From Entamoeba histolytica HM-1:IMSS (taxonomy: Eukaryota; Evosea; Mastigamoebida; Endamoebidae), in the NCBI RefSeq assembly GCF_000208925.1, contig NW_001914863.1, forward strand, positions 4,786 to 68,785: DNA of 64,000 nt, in the 5' to 3' direction. Below, piece after piece: positions 50,793-59,057 of this stretch. Below the pieces are notes generated by a model. The model was not told where the DNA came from and ran no database searches. It saw only the letters and a list, made by a program, of their open reading frames with translations. Each line of letters opens with the position of its first letter. Position 1 is the first letter of the stretch. The translations under genes were made by a program, and so were the position numbers.

Positions 50793-51397
50793 AAAAAAGA
50801 AATCAATTATGATTAACCTTATTTTTTAGGTTTTTCATCATGTTGAGAAGTGAGCGAATCAGTTTCTTCAACACGCTTTATTTCTATTGAAATAAAGTTT
50901 TTGCAAGCATGCTCGACTTAAATGGTTCCTCAATTAAGTTGCTGCCTGACTTTTATTTTGATTTTAATGAGTAATATAATATTTCTCATTCTTTATATTG
51001 TTGTTTTAAGGAGAGTATATCCATAACTTACTGTTATAGCTCATCTCCTTTTACCTTCGACACCCCTTAAAGAAACCCTATTCCTTGATAATATCCTTAT
51101 GTTTAATTTTTGTGCAACAGTATCAATTATATATGCGTCTTCTTTAATAAATGATAATTCTTAATAAATAATACCTCCTTAGTTAATAATAATTCTTAGT
51201 TAATAATAATTCTTAATAAACAATAATCCTTATGAATAATAATATTACATAATAACATATTAATAATTATAAACAGTTAGTTTTGAACAGATATTATCTC
51301 ACCAAAGGCACATCATGACCAGACGATAACTGGGAGATTCGAAGCGTGTGAATATTTTAGGGTTTCATGTGGTGTCTCTGACGTGCCATCTTCGAAT
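50793..51397 (-). mobile_element. Entamoeba SINE, minus orientation, with perfect 25-bp target duplication
   Basis: A non-coding element of about 605 bases. Read on the minus strand it starts TCGAAGATGGCACGTC at 51395 and ends in a T-rich tail at 50793-50800. Its first 110 bases match the SINE at 53408 (TGGCACGTC, ACACCACA, TCTCCCAGTTAT, ATGATG blocks), but the rest is different. An internal set of short repeats (AAGAATTATTATTAACTA type) lies at 51150-51240. Perfect 25-base direct repeats on both sides show retroposition by target-primed reverse transcription and suggest a recent event. It sits between the SNARE and POLD3-like genes without touching either coding region. It does not share the 3' end of the 53408 SINE. 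Confidence 0.85.
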
Positions 51398-51422
51398 AAA
51401 TGTTATTGATTCTTCTAATAAA
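51398..51422. repeat. Target-site duplication, right copy
   Basis: Identical to 50768-50792; see the SINE entry. Confidence 0.9.
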
Positions 51423-51481
51423 TTAAATTAAATAAAAAAAAAAAGAGAATAAAAGAATGTAATAAATTTATTTGTAAATTA

Positions 51482-52269
51482 TTAATTACTTTCTTCATCA
51501 TCTGAACTAATTGGTTTTAATGTTCTTTTCTTTGTTTTTTGTTCAATAGGTTTTGCTTTAACTTTAAAGAAATTATCTAAACTGACTTTAGATTTCTTTG
51601 ATGAGGTAGTTGAATTAATTTGAGAATTTGTTTCAGACTTTTTTGATACATTAAAGAAAGCAGTAAGTTTTTTTTGAGATTTACCACTTGTTATTATATC
51701 ATTTTCTTTTTTTAATGTATCAGGTTGTTGTGGTTTTTTAGTTTCAGGAATTTCTGATACTTTAATAATTGAATTAACTATTTTCTTTTCTACTTCTTTT
51801 GGTTTTTCTTTATTTAATAAATCTGATTTAAATGTATGTGTTGTTGTTATAACCTTCGGTGCTATAACAGCTTCTGACTTTCCTGATTTAAAATAATTTG
51901 TCATTGATTGGTTTAATTCTTCTTTAAAATCATTATTATAAAGCATATAACATTCTCCATTATTTGTAATATGCCATTCTTTTTCATTTTCTTCAATTCC
52001 AACTTCCCAACTTTCAATTTTATGTTGTTTTTGGTATTGTTTTAATTCACTATTATGTTGATTGTTTCTTTTATCAAAAAAGTATTATTAAAATATTATT
52101 AAAATATTATTATTTTGTATTTTGTTTTTTTTTAATTAAAATAAATTAAAACAAACTTTTGTGCTTGTTTTGCTGTTGTATTTTCAAATTTAAGAATTAT
52201 ATCCATATAAGTAACTGTTCCATTTTGACCTTCAATGTTCTTTTTGATAAACTCTTGTATACAACTCAT
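51482..52269 (-). CDS. POLD3: PIP-box protein, DNA polymerase delta subunit 3-like, two exons
   Basis: Putative POLD3/Cdc27 accessory subunit of polymerase delta. Exons on the minus strand: 52269-52157 and 52067-51482. The 89-base intron begins GTTTGTTTTAA and ends AAAAG; phase 2 joins KQAQ-K-NNQH and gives 232 residues. The N-terminus (GTVTYMDIILKFENTTAKQAQ) fits the POLD3 winged-helix start (V-T-Y...N-x-A-K-x-x-L). A degraded domain follows to about residue 85, then a Lys-rich disordered tail with a canonical PCNA-interacting box QKKLTAFF and a second, weaker SLDNFF. It ends in acidic DDEES. It is shorter than human POLD3 (466). Another PCNA-binding protein is possible. Confidence 0.6.
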
Positions 52270-52387
52270 AGTGATAACAAAAAAAAAGTTTTTTTTTAAA
52301 TACTTTTTATTAATAGTAAATTTATTATTAAAAAATTATTATTAATTTTTTTTAAAAGAAAAATGAATAACAAAATTAAATAACAAT

Positions 52388-53347
52388 TTAATATTTCATC
52401 CCTAATTCATTCAAATGAGATTGAATTTCTCTCAGAGATATTGGAGTATTGAACACAATTGGTAGAGCAAGTGGATGAGCCATTTGTTCAGTAATATCTA
52501 ATATAGCCTTAGTAGTAGAAGAAAATTCTCGAACAGAAGCAAAGTCTATTTGAGAAGTTTGTAGTTCATATTGAAATAATTGGTCAATAACTCTTTCATT
52601 TTTTAATAGTAATGAACGAAGAGAGTCAAGACAGTTTGAAGGAACAGAGGTAAAATGAAGTTGGAGTAAAGATGTGTTTAAAGGTAATTGAGGGGATTGA
52701 GGGATTAGTACAGAAATTTTTTTAGTTTTGTAGTCATTAATATCATTTGTTCGTTTATTTTCTTGAATATATTCACTCATTTTAATTGGTAAAGACTGTT
52801 TAGTACGAGGAACATTTATTCCAGACTTTGAACGAGTTAGTGATTGTTGAGTTAGTTCAGATTTAATTGTTCCTTCTGGACTAACTTGAGGAGTAAATGA
52901 TAAGTCTTTATTCTGGAGAGGAGAAGCATGAGGACTGTCTCCAACAGTACCTAAAGAAGAGTTCTCTCTTGAATCTCTACTTTGTTTTTCTTTAGACTTA
53001 GAGCGACTTCTACCTCTTTTTCTTTTTAATTGACAGTCATCATTTTCACTTGAAGAAGAACGAGGTGAATATGATTCCATTCTTTTTTGTTTATTTAATT
53101 TATGTTCACAATAGAAATCTTTCCATGTTAATGTTGGATTAGTTTGTAATTGTTTATAATATTCTAGTCGAGCAGATACATCTCGTAATCGTTTTCTAGG
53201 TAATTTTGTTAATAATAACGTTAATCTTTTAAATTCAGAATAATCTCCTTCTGGAAAACTTTTTAAATTATGGTTTAACGTTTGAATTTCTTCTTCGGTC
53301 CATTCGACAATACCATCTTTTTCATGTGAAGTATCGTCTATATTCAT
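52388..53347 (-). CDS. SANT/Myb-like N-terminus, SR-rich hypothetical protein
   Basis: A 319-residue nuclear-looking protein. Residues about 14-68 (VEWTEEEIQTLNHNL, then FPEGDY, then LTKLPRKRLRDVSARLEY) resemble the SANT-like module of plant and protist proteins in which W-T-x-E-E starts helix 1 and K-x-x-R-D-V-x-x-R-x-x-x ends helix 3. A basic, Ser-rich central region follows (KRKRGRSRSKSKEK), probably a nuclear localisation signal and phosphorylated tract. The C-terminal 110 residues are helical (LDSLRSLLLKNERVIDQLF) and may be a partner-binding domain. One exon. I cannot name an orthologue. Confidence 0.6.
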   Translation of the reverse strand: MNIDDTSHEKDGIVEWTEEEIQTLNHNLKSFPEGDYSEFKRLTLLLTKLPRKRLRDVSARLEYYKQLQTNPTLTWKDFYCEHKLNKQKRMESYSPRSSSSENDDCQLKRKRGRSRSKSKEKQSRDSRENSSLGTVGDSPHASPLQNKDLSFTPQVSPEGTIKSELTQQSLTRSKSGINVPRTKQSLPIKMSEYIQENKRTNDINDYKTKKISVLIPQSPQLPLNTSLLQLHFTSVPSNCLDSLRSLLLKNERVIDQLFQYELQTSQIDFASVREFSSTTKAILDITEQMAHPLALPIVFNTPISLREIQSHLNELGMKY

Positions 53348-53407
53348 TTTTGATTATATGATTTAACAATTAAGATTTTTCTTTTTTTTTTTTATGGATT
53401 TTTGGAG

Positions 53408-54005
53408 ATCGAAGGTGGCACGTCTGAAACACCACACATAAACCCTAGTACAAATTCATTCTTCGACTCTCCCAGTTATTATCTGGTTATGATGGTGCTT
53501 TTGAATTAGGAATGTATTAGGGAATGCTGCAAAGGGTGCAGCAAGAGAATACAGTAGAATATTACATGGATGTAATATAAGAATCTACTGAAGTGTGGGT
53601 ATGACTAAAAGAAGATTAGTCAAAGTAAGACTAAAAAGAAGATTAGTCAAAGTAATATAGTAGTAATAAAATGATTCCTTCTCCCATTCATAAAATAAGA
53701 AAAATGAAATTCCTTAAAATTAAGGCAGAAAACAAACAAAGGCTTAAAAAGAAGAAATAAGCAGAAGAAGTTTGAAAAACTTTAATAAGAAGAAATAAAA
53801 GAAAGAAGTGCTTTCCTCATTTTGCAAGACAAACCTAAATGATAGGTTCAACAAAGAGATTACTCTTTTTTAATAAGCTCAGGGATGGGATTAGTCTCCC
53901 CTGAGCTAGGAAGAATAGATGAAAATTCTATTAATACTTAATTAACTAATTTATATATTTTTTATGAATTATTTTTATTTCCTTTTTTTTCATTTTTTTT
54001 TTTTA
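53408..54005 (+). mobile_element. Entamoeba SINE (EhSINE1-like), plus orientation
   Basis: A non-coding retroelement beginning TCGAAGGTGGCACGTC at 53409. It shares the 5' block with the SINE at 50793 and has an internal tandem repeat (GACTAAAAGAAGATTAGTCA unit, about 26 bases, two copies at 53610-53660), as known for EhSINE1. The conserved end GGGATTAGTCTCC...TCTATTAATACTTAATTAA (53890-53945) matches the 3' end of the LINE remnant at 34081, which indicates the LINE type that mobilises it. A T-rich tail continues to about 54005. An imperfect target duplication may be ATGGATTTTTGGAG (53394) and ATGATTTTTTTGGAG (54007). The exact 3' limit is uncertain. Confidence 0.8.
53610..53661 (+). repeat. 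26-bp internal tandem repeat of SINE
   Basis: Two copies of a unit with core GACTAAAAGAAGATTAGTCA, differing by one or two bases. Each copy is itself partly palindromic (GACTAA...TTAGTC). Copy number of such repeats is known to vary among EhSINE1 copies. Confidence 0.8.
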
Positions 54006-54297
54006 AATGATTTTTTTGGAGCTTTTTTTACTTCAAATAATAAACTAATATTTTCCTTCTTTTTTTCATTTCATTCCTTTTTTTTTATTGTTGTTGATGT
54101 GACACTGGGTTATAAGATTAATAAATTACTTTAGTATTACAACAAAACGAAGAATCAATGAATTGAATCAACACTTTCATAACTATTTTTATTATTTAAT
54201 ATTTTGTAATTATTTTTTTTTTCAAAATCTTAAAAGATTTGAAATGAGAGTTTTTATTAAAAGCAAAACTTAAAAAGAAAGATAAATCACGAAAACA

Positions 54298-54594
54298 ATG
54301 GAATTAAATCAACAATGTGAAAATAAAGTAAATGAATTGCAAACCCAATTAAATGAGTTACAAAAAAATAATCAAATTACTATTCAAGTACTACATCAAT
54401 TAGATATTGAAAGAGAAAATTTAAGTAGTAAACAACAAGAACAACAAAAGGAATTATTAGAGTGTCGTAAGATTTATTTTAATTACTTATGTAAAGAGTT
54501 TGGATTAAAAGAAGAAGATCATAATAGATTTTATGAGTATTGTTTAAAACTTCCTCCACAACAATGGAAACAGTTTGTTATTGAAAATAAATAA
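54298..54594 (+). CDS. Small coiled-coil protein (98 residues), unknown
   Basis: I do not recognise this protein. Residues 1-60 form an almost ideal coiled coil with heptad Leu/Val positions (NKVNELQTQLNELQK, then LDIERENLSSKQQEQQK). The C-terminal 40 residues are more globular (YFNYLCKEFGLKEEDHNRFYEYCLK, split here as YFNYLCKEFGL and FYEYCLKLPPQQW). No membrane helix. It converges with the BspA-like LRR gene with only three bases between stop codons. The size suggests a subunit of a tether or kinetochore-type complex, but no motif decides. Confidence 0.65.
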   Translation: MELNQQCENKVNELQTQLNELQKNNQITIQVLHQLDIERENLSSKQQEQQKELLECRKIYFNYLCKEFGLKEEDHNRFYEYCLKLPPQQWKQFVIENK

Positions 54595-54597
54595 TAG

Positions 54598-55257
54598 TTA
54601 ATTACTTCTTTTAATTTCTTTTGGTAATTCTTTCAAACTAATACAACCACTAAAACAATGATAACCTATAAATTGTAATGCAGTAGGTTGATTAATTTCT
54701 TTTAAAGAAACACAATCAAGAAAAGCTTCAGCACCAATTGATAATAAATTTTTTGAAAAATAAACAGTTTTAAGACTATTACAATTTTCAAATGCATTAT
54801 TATTAATTGATGTAACAGTGTCAGGCATAATAACTACTTGAATATTACTTCCATTAAATGCTTTATATCCAATATCAGTTATTCCTTCAGGTATTTGACC
54901 ACCATAACGAATTCTATCCAATCCATTAAATACAACTTTTTTAAACTCAATTCTGTTTCCATGAACTTCATGATAATAAGAATAACTTACTTCACAATGA
55001 TAAATATATTTTTTCATTCCAAAAACATGTTCTTCTTCATAATGATAAAGATGTTGTATACAAATATTAGGAAATATTACTTTCATATCTTCTGTATATG
55101 GAATTGGATTTTCTTCAAATAATAATAATACTTGTCCACATCGTTTATTAATCATTGAGAATACTTCATAATCTGTTTTATTATAAAAGTATTGAATAAT
55201 TTCTTTAAGTTGATGTAAATTAAAACAACTTTTCTTTATTATTTCAACTGATTGCAT
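54598..55257 (-). CDS. Short BspA-like leucine-rich repeat protein
   Basis: A 219-residue member of the BspA/TpLRR-type family that is highly expanded in Entamoeba. The N-terminal 60 residues (FNLHQLKEIIQYFYNKTDYEVFS, read here as LKEIIQYFYNKTDYEVF) are the usual non-LRR cap. Repeats start at about residue 125: IPEGITDIGYKAF, then MPDTVTSINNNAFENC, then FSKNLLSIGAEAFLDC, then LQFIGYHCFSGC and LKELP, with the 23-residue period. Only four or five repeats are present, fewer than the 350-500-residue relatives I know of. There is no signal peptide or CaaX box. Such proteins may be surface-associated through unconventional export. The family is prone to copy-number change, so truncation is possible. 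Confidence 0.8.
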   Translation of the reverse strand: MQSVEIIKKSCFNLHQLKEIIQYFYNKTDYEVFSMINKRCGQVLLLFEENPIPYTEDMKVIFPNICIQHLYHYEEEHVFGMKKYIYHCEVSYSYYHEVHGNRIEFKKVVFNGLDRIRYGGQIPEGITDIGYKAFNGSNIQVVIMPDTVTSINNNAFENCNSLKTVYFSKNLLSIGAEAFLDCVSLKEINQPTALQFIGYHCFSGCISLKELPKEIKRSN

Positions 55258-55261
55258 TTTG

Positions 55262-55379
55262 TTATTTTTTCTTTTTAGTTTTTTTTTTTCTTTTTAGTTT
55301 TTTTTTCTTTTTAGTTTTTTTTTTCTTTTTAGTTTTTTTTTTCTTTTTAGTTTTTTAAGAAAAAAAAAACTAAAACTAA
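55262..55379. repeat. Tandem CTTTTTAGTTTT repeats with inverted arm
   Basis: Five copies of an 18-19-base unit (CTTTTTAGTTTTTTTTT) run from 55271 to about 55357, followed at once by a reverse-complement-like stretch (AAGAAAAAAAAAACTAAAAC, 55357-55376). The array could form a hairpin. It lies in the spacer of the divergent BspA-like and Sec1 genes, and its AAAACTAAAAAG strand is similar to sequence before other starts. Confidence 0.8.
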
Positions 55380-55400
55380 AAAAAGTATTTATTTTTTGTT

Positions 55401-56920
55401 ATGAATTGTATTGAACAACTTAGACAACTTATTCAAGAACTTTGTTGTGTGTTTGATGAAAGAAAAGGATGTAATATAAAAGATGTCATTTTAGATACTA
55501 CAACTGAAAGAATATTAAAATCATTTGTATCAGTAGATGAATTAAATTCATATGGAGTATTACGTTTTAGAATTCTTTCAAATATAATAATCAATAAACA
55601 ACCACAATTAGATAGAATTGGTATATTTATATTAACATTTAATGATAATAATATTCAGTTATTAAAGAAACATTTACATGATAAAATGTATTGGAAAGAG
55701 TCTATTATTTTTACTCAAACTGGAGTATTAAATGAGAATATAATTATGGAGTTAAATATTGCTGATAGTTATAATGTTATTAATAATATTGAATGTGTTG
55801 ATATCAATTGGAAATATGTTACTCCTCGTTCATTTATTTCAGCTTCAAATGATATTGATTCTTTAACATCATTCATTCAAGCTCATGACATAAATCCAAT
55901 AATGTTTGTGTATTTTTATTTAATTGTTGTTTATTATTTAATTCTATTAGAATTACTCAAACTTCTTGTTGTCAAACAAGAACACTTGCAATAGACTTAA
56001 AAAAGAAATTTAATAAAAAAGAAGGTGAACCATGTATTTTATTATTATTAGATAGAAGTATTGATGGATATACACCACTTTATATCTCAAAATCAATATA
56101 TTCTTTATTTAATGAAGTGTATGGAATTAATGATTCTTTCGTTAATTTTCCACAACATGAAAATAAGGTTTTTCAATTTGATTTTGCAGACCCTTTTATT
56201 AATTCAAATTATGACACTCTTCCAGAAGAATTTATTAATAATTATCTTCAAAAATTACAAGCATGTCCACCAAGTCAAGTAATACGTCAAGCAATAGAAG
56301 AAATGATATTAAATCCCAGTAAAGAAACTACTACAAAAGAATTATTTAATATAAATAATTTCAGTAAAAGAGTATCAACCCAAGAACAAATTAGTAAAAT
56401 AATTCCAATAATAACTGACGCTAAAGATGAATTTAATAAAAAATATAGTTTAGAGGAATTTAAATGTCAACAATATTTCCATATTAATCAAAAAACTCCA
56501 CGAGAAATGAATCAAAACCTTTCATTAATGATGACATTATATAAACAAAAGATAGATGATAATAATAGTAATATCCTATCAAAAAGAATAAATATGAAAT
56601 GTGGAATAACTCATCAAATATTTCCATTATTTCAATCAAATCCTTTATTTAATGATAATGAATTTCATCCATTAATAACTCGTATTATAGCAGAAAAGAA
56701 AATGATATTCAATAAATCATTTGAACTTATTCTTGGAACAATAAATGAAGATTTTAATTCAAATAAAATGATAATTTGGATTAATGGTGGATTTACACCA
56801 TTTGAAGAGATTGAACTTCACAAAACATTATTAAAGATGAAAAGTTCAACAGAAGTAATTCTTGGAGGAAGTCAATTATTAAATACTGAATTATATTATC
56901 AATGGTTATCCAATGAATAA
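55401..56920 (+). CDS. Sec1/Munc18 (SM) family protein, two exons
   Basis: SNARE-binding regulator of vesicle fusion. Exons 55401-55903 and 55951-56920; the 47-base intron starts GTTTGTGTAT and ends TTCTATTAG. The phase-2 junction gives INPIITQTSCCQTRTLAID and a protein of 490 residues. The family core CILLLLDRSIDGYTPLYI (domain 2 start, usually L-D-R-x-x-D-x-x-x-P-L) lies just after the junction. Domain 3 contains ELFNINNFSKRV, and the C-terminus IIWINGGFTPFEEIELH with EVILGGSQLL is the usual SM end (V-G-G-x-T-x-x-E and I-G-S). At 490 residues it is shorter than typical SM proteins (550-650), mainly in domains 1 and 3. Sly1, Vps45 or Sec1 subclass cannot be told by eye. A SNARE is encoded at 50198. 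Confidence 0.8.
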
Positions 56921-56940
56921 TTCATTGATTAAAATAAATG

Positions 56941-57243
56941 TTAATGATAACTACCACGAGATTTATTATATCTTAAAGATGGTTTAAATGAAGGTATTTC
57001 ACTAACTGTAGTTGTTTGTTTAAAATATATATTATCTCCAGAATAAATATTATCACATTGAATACATTTTGGATGGAAATAATCAGTTATTTCTTCTTTT
57101 AACTCATCATTAAATAAAGGAAGTTCTATTTCATTTTTATCTAAAAAAGATTGATGTTCATTTTCCTCATCAATTTCTTTATTTAATTCATCTGGTGTAG
57201 TTGAATGAGATTGAAGTTCTGATTCTGTTTCACTAACACTCAT
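56941..57243 (-). CDS. Hypothetical acidic 100-residue protein
   Basis: I do not recognise this protein. The N-terminal half is Ser/Glu-rich and acidic (ETESELQSHS, DELNKEIDEENEH). The C-terminal half holds a short Cys pair, PKCIQCDNIYSGD, that might bind metal, and ends in basic RYNKSRGSYH. There are no membrane segments. It converges with the SM gene (20 bases between stops) and is followed upstream by CCZ1 on the same strand. Composition looks like real protein rather than spacer. Confidence 0.55.
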   Translation of the reverse strand: MSVSETESELQSHSTTPDELNKEIDEENEHQSFLDKNEIELPLFNDELKEEITDYFHPKCIQCDNIYSGDNIYFKQTTTVSEIPSFKPSLRYNKSRGSYH

Positions 57244-57344
57244 AATTAAAATAAAAATTAGATATGAATTTTAAAGATCAAAAATCAAAATATTATTTTT
57301 ATAATTTCTTTTACTATTAAATTATAATTAAATGAAAAAGACGA

Positions 57345-58589
57345 TTAAATAAAAATTGGAGAAGTTAACAAATCCATTTCTTCTGTTAATTTTTTTAATG
57401 AAGAACCTTCAAGTATGTTTCTTGAAAATAAAAATAATTCTCTTGAACATCCAAATTTTGAAGCAACCCATTGGAATGTTTGAGAGTTAATCCATATTTC
57501 AGATAATTTACAACCATTATTTTTAAGAAGTTCAACAAATCTACGAATAAATAAAATAAAAAGAAATTCTCCTTGATTTTTTGTTTTTATTAACAAATTT
57601 GTTTTAAGACAATTTGTTGAAAAAGACAAATGGAGATGAAGAGGTAAATTTTCTTTTGTAATAACAACGTTAGAATCATTTATAAGAGAAATAATTTTCT
57701 TTAAAGCATTAACATAGAGAGTTTCACAATTAAATCCTTTTTTATTATCAAAGAAATCAGTCATAGTTTTATAAAAGATAGGAATAAATAAAATTTGTGA
57801 TTTAGTTTCTTTTCTAATATAAATATTAATAAATACTCTTACTTTTTTATTGTTTAATGTTAAAAATATTGGTGCTAATTTTTGTGGTTCTAATACCCAA
57901 CCATTTTTTATTTCAGGAATTAAACAATTTAATTCTTGAGATGCCATTACTAATTCTGTTGGTTGAATAAGTTTTGATAAAAAGAGATATAATGTTAATG
58001 TATCATTACGAGATAAATCAGAGTGAAGAATAGAATTATTATAAACAATAACAAAACTAGCTAATTCTGGATATTCTTGTTTTGAACGTTCTATAATAGT
58101 AGAAAGATATAAATAAGATTTATGTGTTAATACAGCTCTTTCAAAGAATGAATAATTAAATGATAATAATTCATTAAATCTATAATTTTGAAAAACTGGT
58201 GTAAAAAGATTTGCCATTAATGGTTTCATTTCAATTGAATAATCATTATTATATAACATTGAATATGAATCACTTAAATGTGATAAAAATGGTAAATATT
58301 CATCTAATGCATCTGTTCTACCAACTCTCAACATATAATAAATATGTTCTTGAGGTGATACAAAGAAAGTAACTGTTAATTTAGTTCTAAAGTATTTTGT
58401 TTTTGAATTAAATTGTTGACAAATTCCAATAACTGTTTGCATATGACCAATACTAATTACTAATGTTTCAAATTCCATTTCTGGTGCTATATAATATAAT
58501 ATCTTTTCATCTTGTGTTCCTTCTTTTAATCCTAATCTATCATCAACAACTGCAAAAAATATAAAACTTCCTGCTTCAGTTTCTACCAT
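57345..58589 (-). CDS. CCZ1: CCZ1-like subunit of the Mon1-Ccz1 Rab7 activator
   Basis: The Mon1-Ccz1 complex is the guanine nucleotide exchange factor for Rab7 and is needed for late endosome, phagosome and autophagosome maturation. The N-terminal longin domain has the Ccz1 hallmark FFAVVDDRLGLKEGTQDEKI read as two blocks, RLGLKEGTQDEK and ILYYIAPEM, followed by SIGHMQTVIGICQQF, the K-I-L-Y-Y-x-P...I-G-x-x-Q-A-I block of the family. Two further longin-like modules are plausible at about 225-300 and 320-400. At 414 residues it is shorter than human CCZ1 (482). With RMC1 at 16447, two of three subunits of the complex lie in this window; MON1 was not seen. One exon. Confidence 0.75.
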   Translation of the reverse strand: MVETEAGSFIFFAVVDDRLGLKEGTQDEKILYYIAPEMEFETLVISIGHMQTVIGICQQFNSKTKYFRTKLTVTFFVSPQEHIYYMLRVGRTDALDEYLPFLSHLSDSYSMLYNNDYSIEMKPLMANLFTPVFQNYRFNELLSFNYSFFERAVLTHKSYLYLSTIIERSKQEYPELASFVIVYNNSILHSDLSRNDTLTLYLFLSKLIQPTELVMASQELNCLIPEIKNGWVLEPQKLAPIFLTLNNKKVRVFINIYIRKETKSQILFIPIFYKTMTDFFDNKKGFNCETLYVNALKKIISLINDSNVVITKENLPLHLHLSFSTNCLKTNLLIKTKNQGEFLFILFIRRFVELLKNNGCKLSEIWINSQTFQWVASKFGCSRELFLFSRNILEGSSLKKLTEEMDLLTSPIFI

Positions 58590-59057
58590 TCTTCTTCTTT
58601 TACTTTTTTAGTTTTTTATTATTTTACTTCTTTATTTTTTTTATTTATTTCTTATTATTTTGTTTTTATACATTCATTATTTCCTGATTATCTTAACATT
58701 TAAAAGAATATTCTCATTAATTATCATTTTATTAATCAAAAATTACTTTAATAAATTTACTTTTTCTTCTTTTAAATCTTTTTTGTTATTTAATTGTTAT
58801 TTATATAATTAAATGTACCTTATCTTTATTCATTAAAAAGTCACTCATTTTTTAATGAAATATTATTATAATATGAAAAGTTAAAAAAGTAATGATAAAC
58901 TTACATTTAATTTAAAGAATGTCGTTGAATTAATTTCAGTCAAGAATAATGAATTATTTTCATTAAATCATTAATTAATAATAAATAATGTTTTTATAAA
59001 GATAATATAAAATAAAATTAATATGAACTATAAAAGAATTATTCTAAGAAATAATAA
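58590..59057. other. Divergent intergenic region
   Basis: About 470 bases between the CCZ1 gene and the surface-protein gene, holding both promoters. It is extremely A/T-rich. No frame, RNA gene or repeat is seen. An AAAAGAATTATTCTAAG tract ends just before the 59058 ATG; no clean GAAC box. Confidence 0.55.

Noticed and set aside
53610..53661. CRISPR-like direct repeats
   Set aside because: Only two adjacent copies with no spacers, inside a eukaryotic SINE; no CRISPR array exists in the window.
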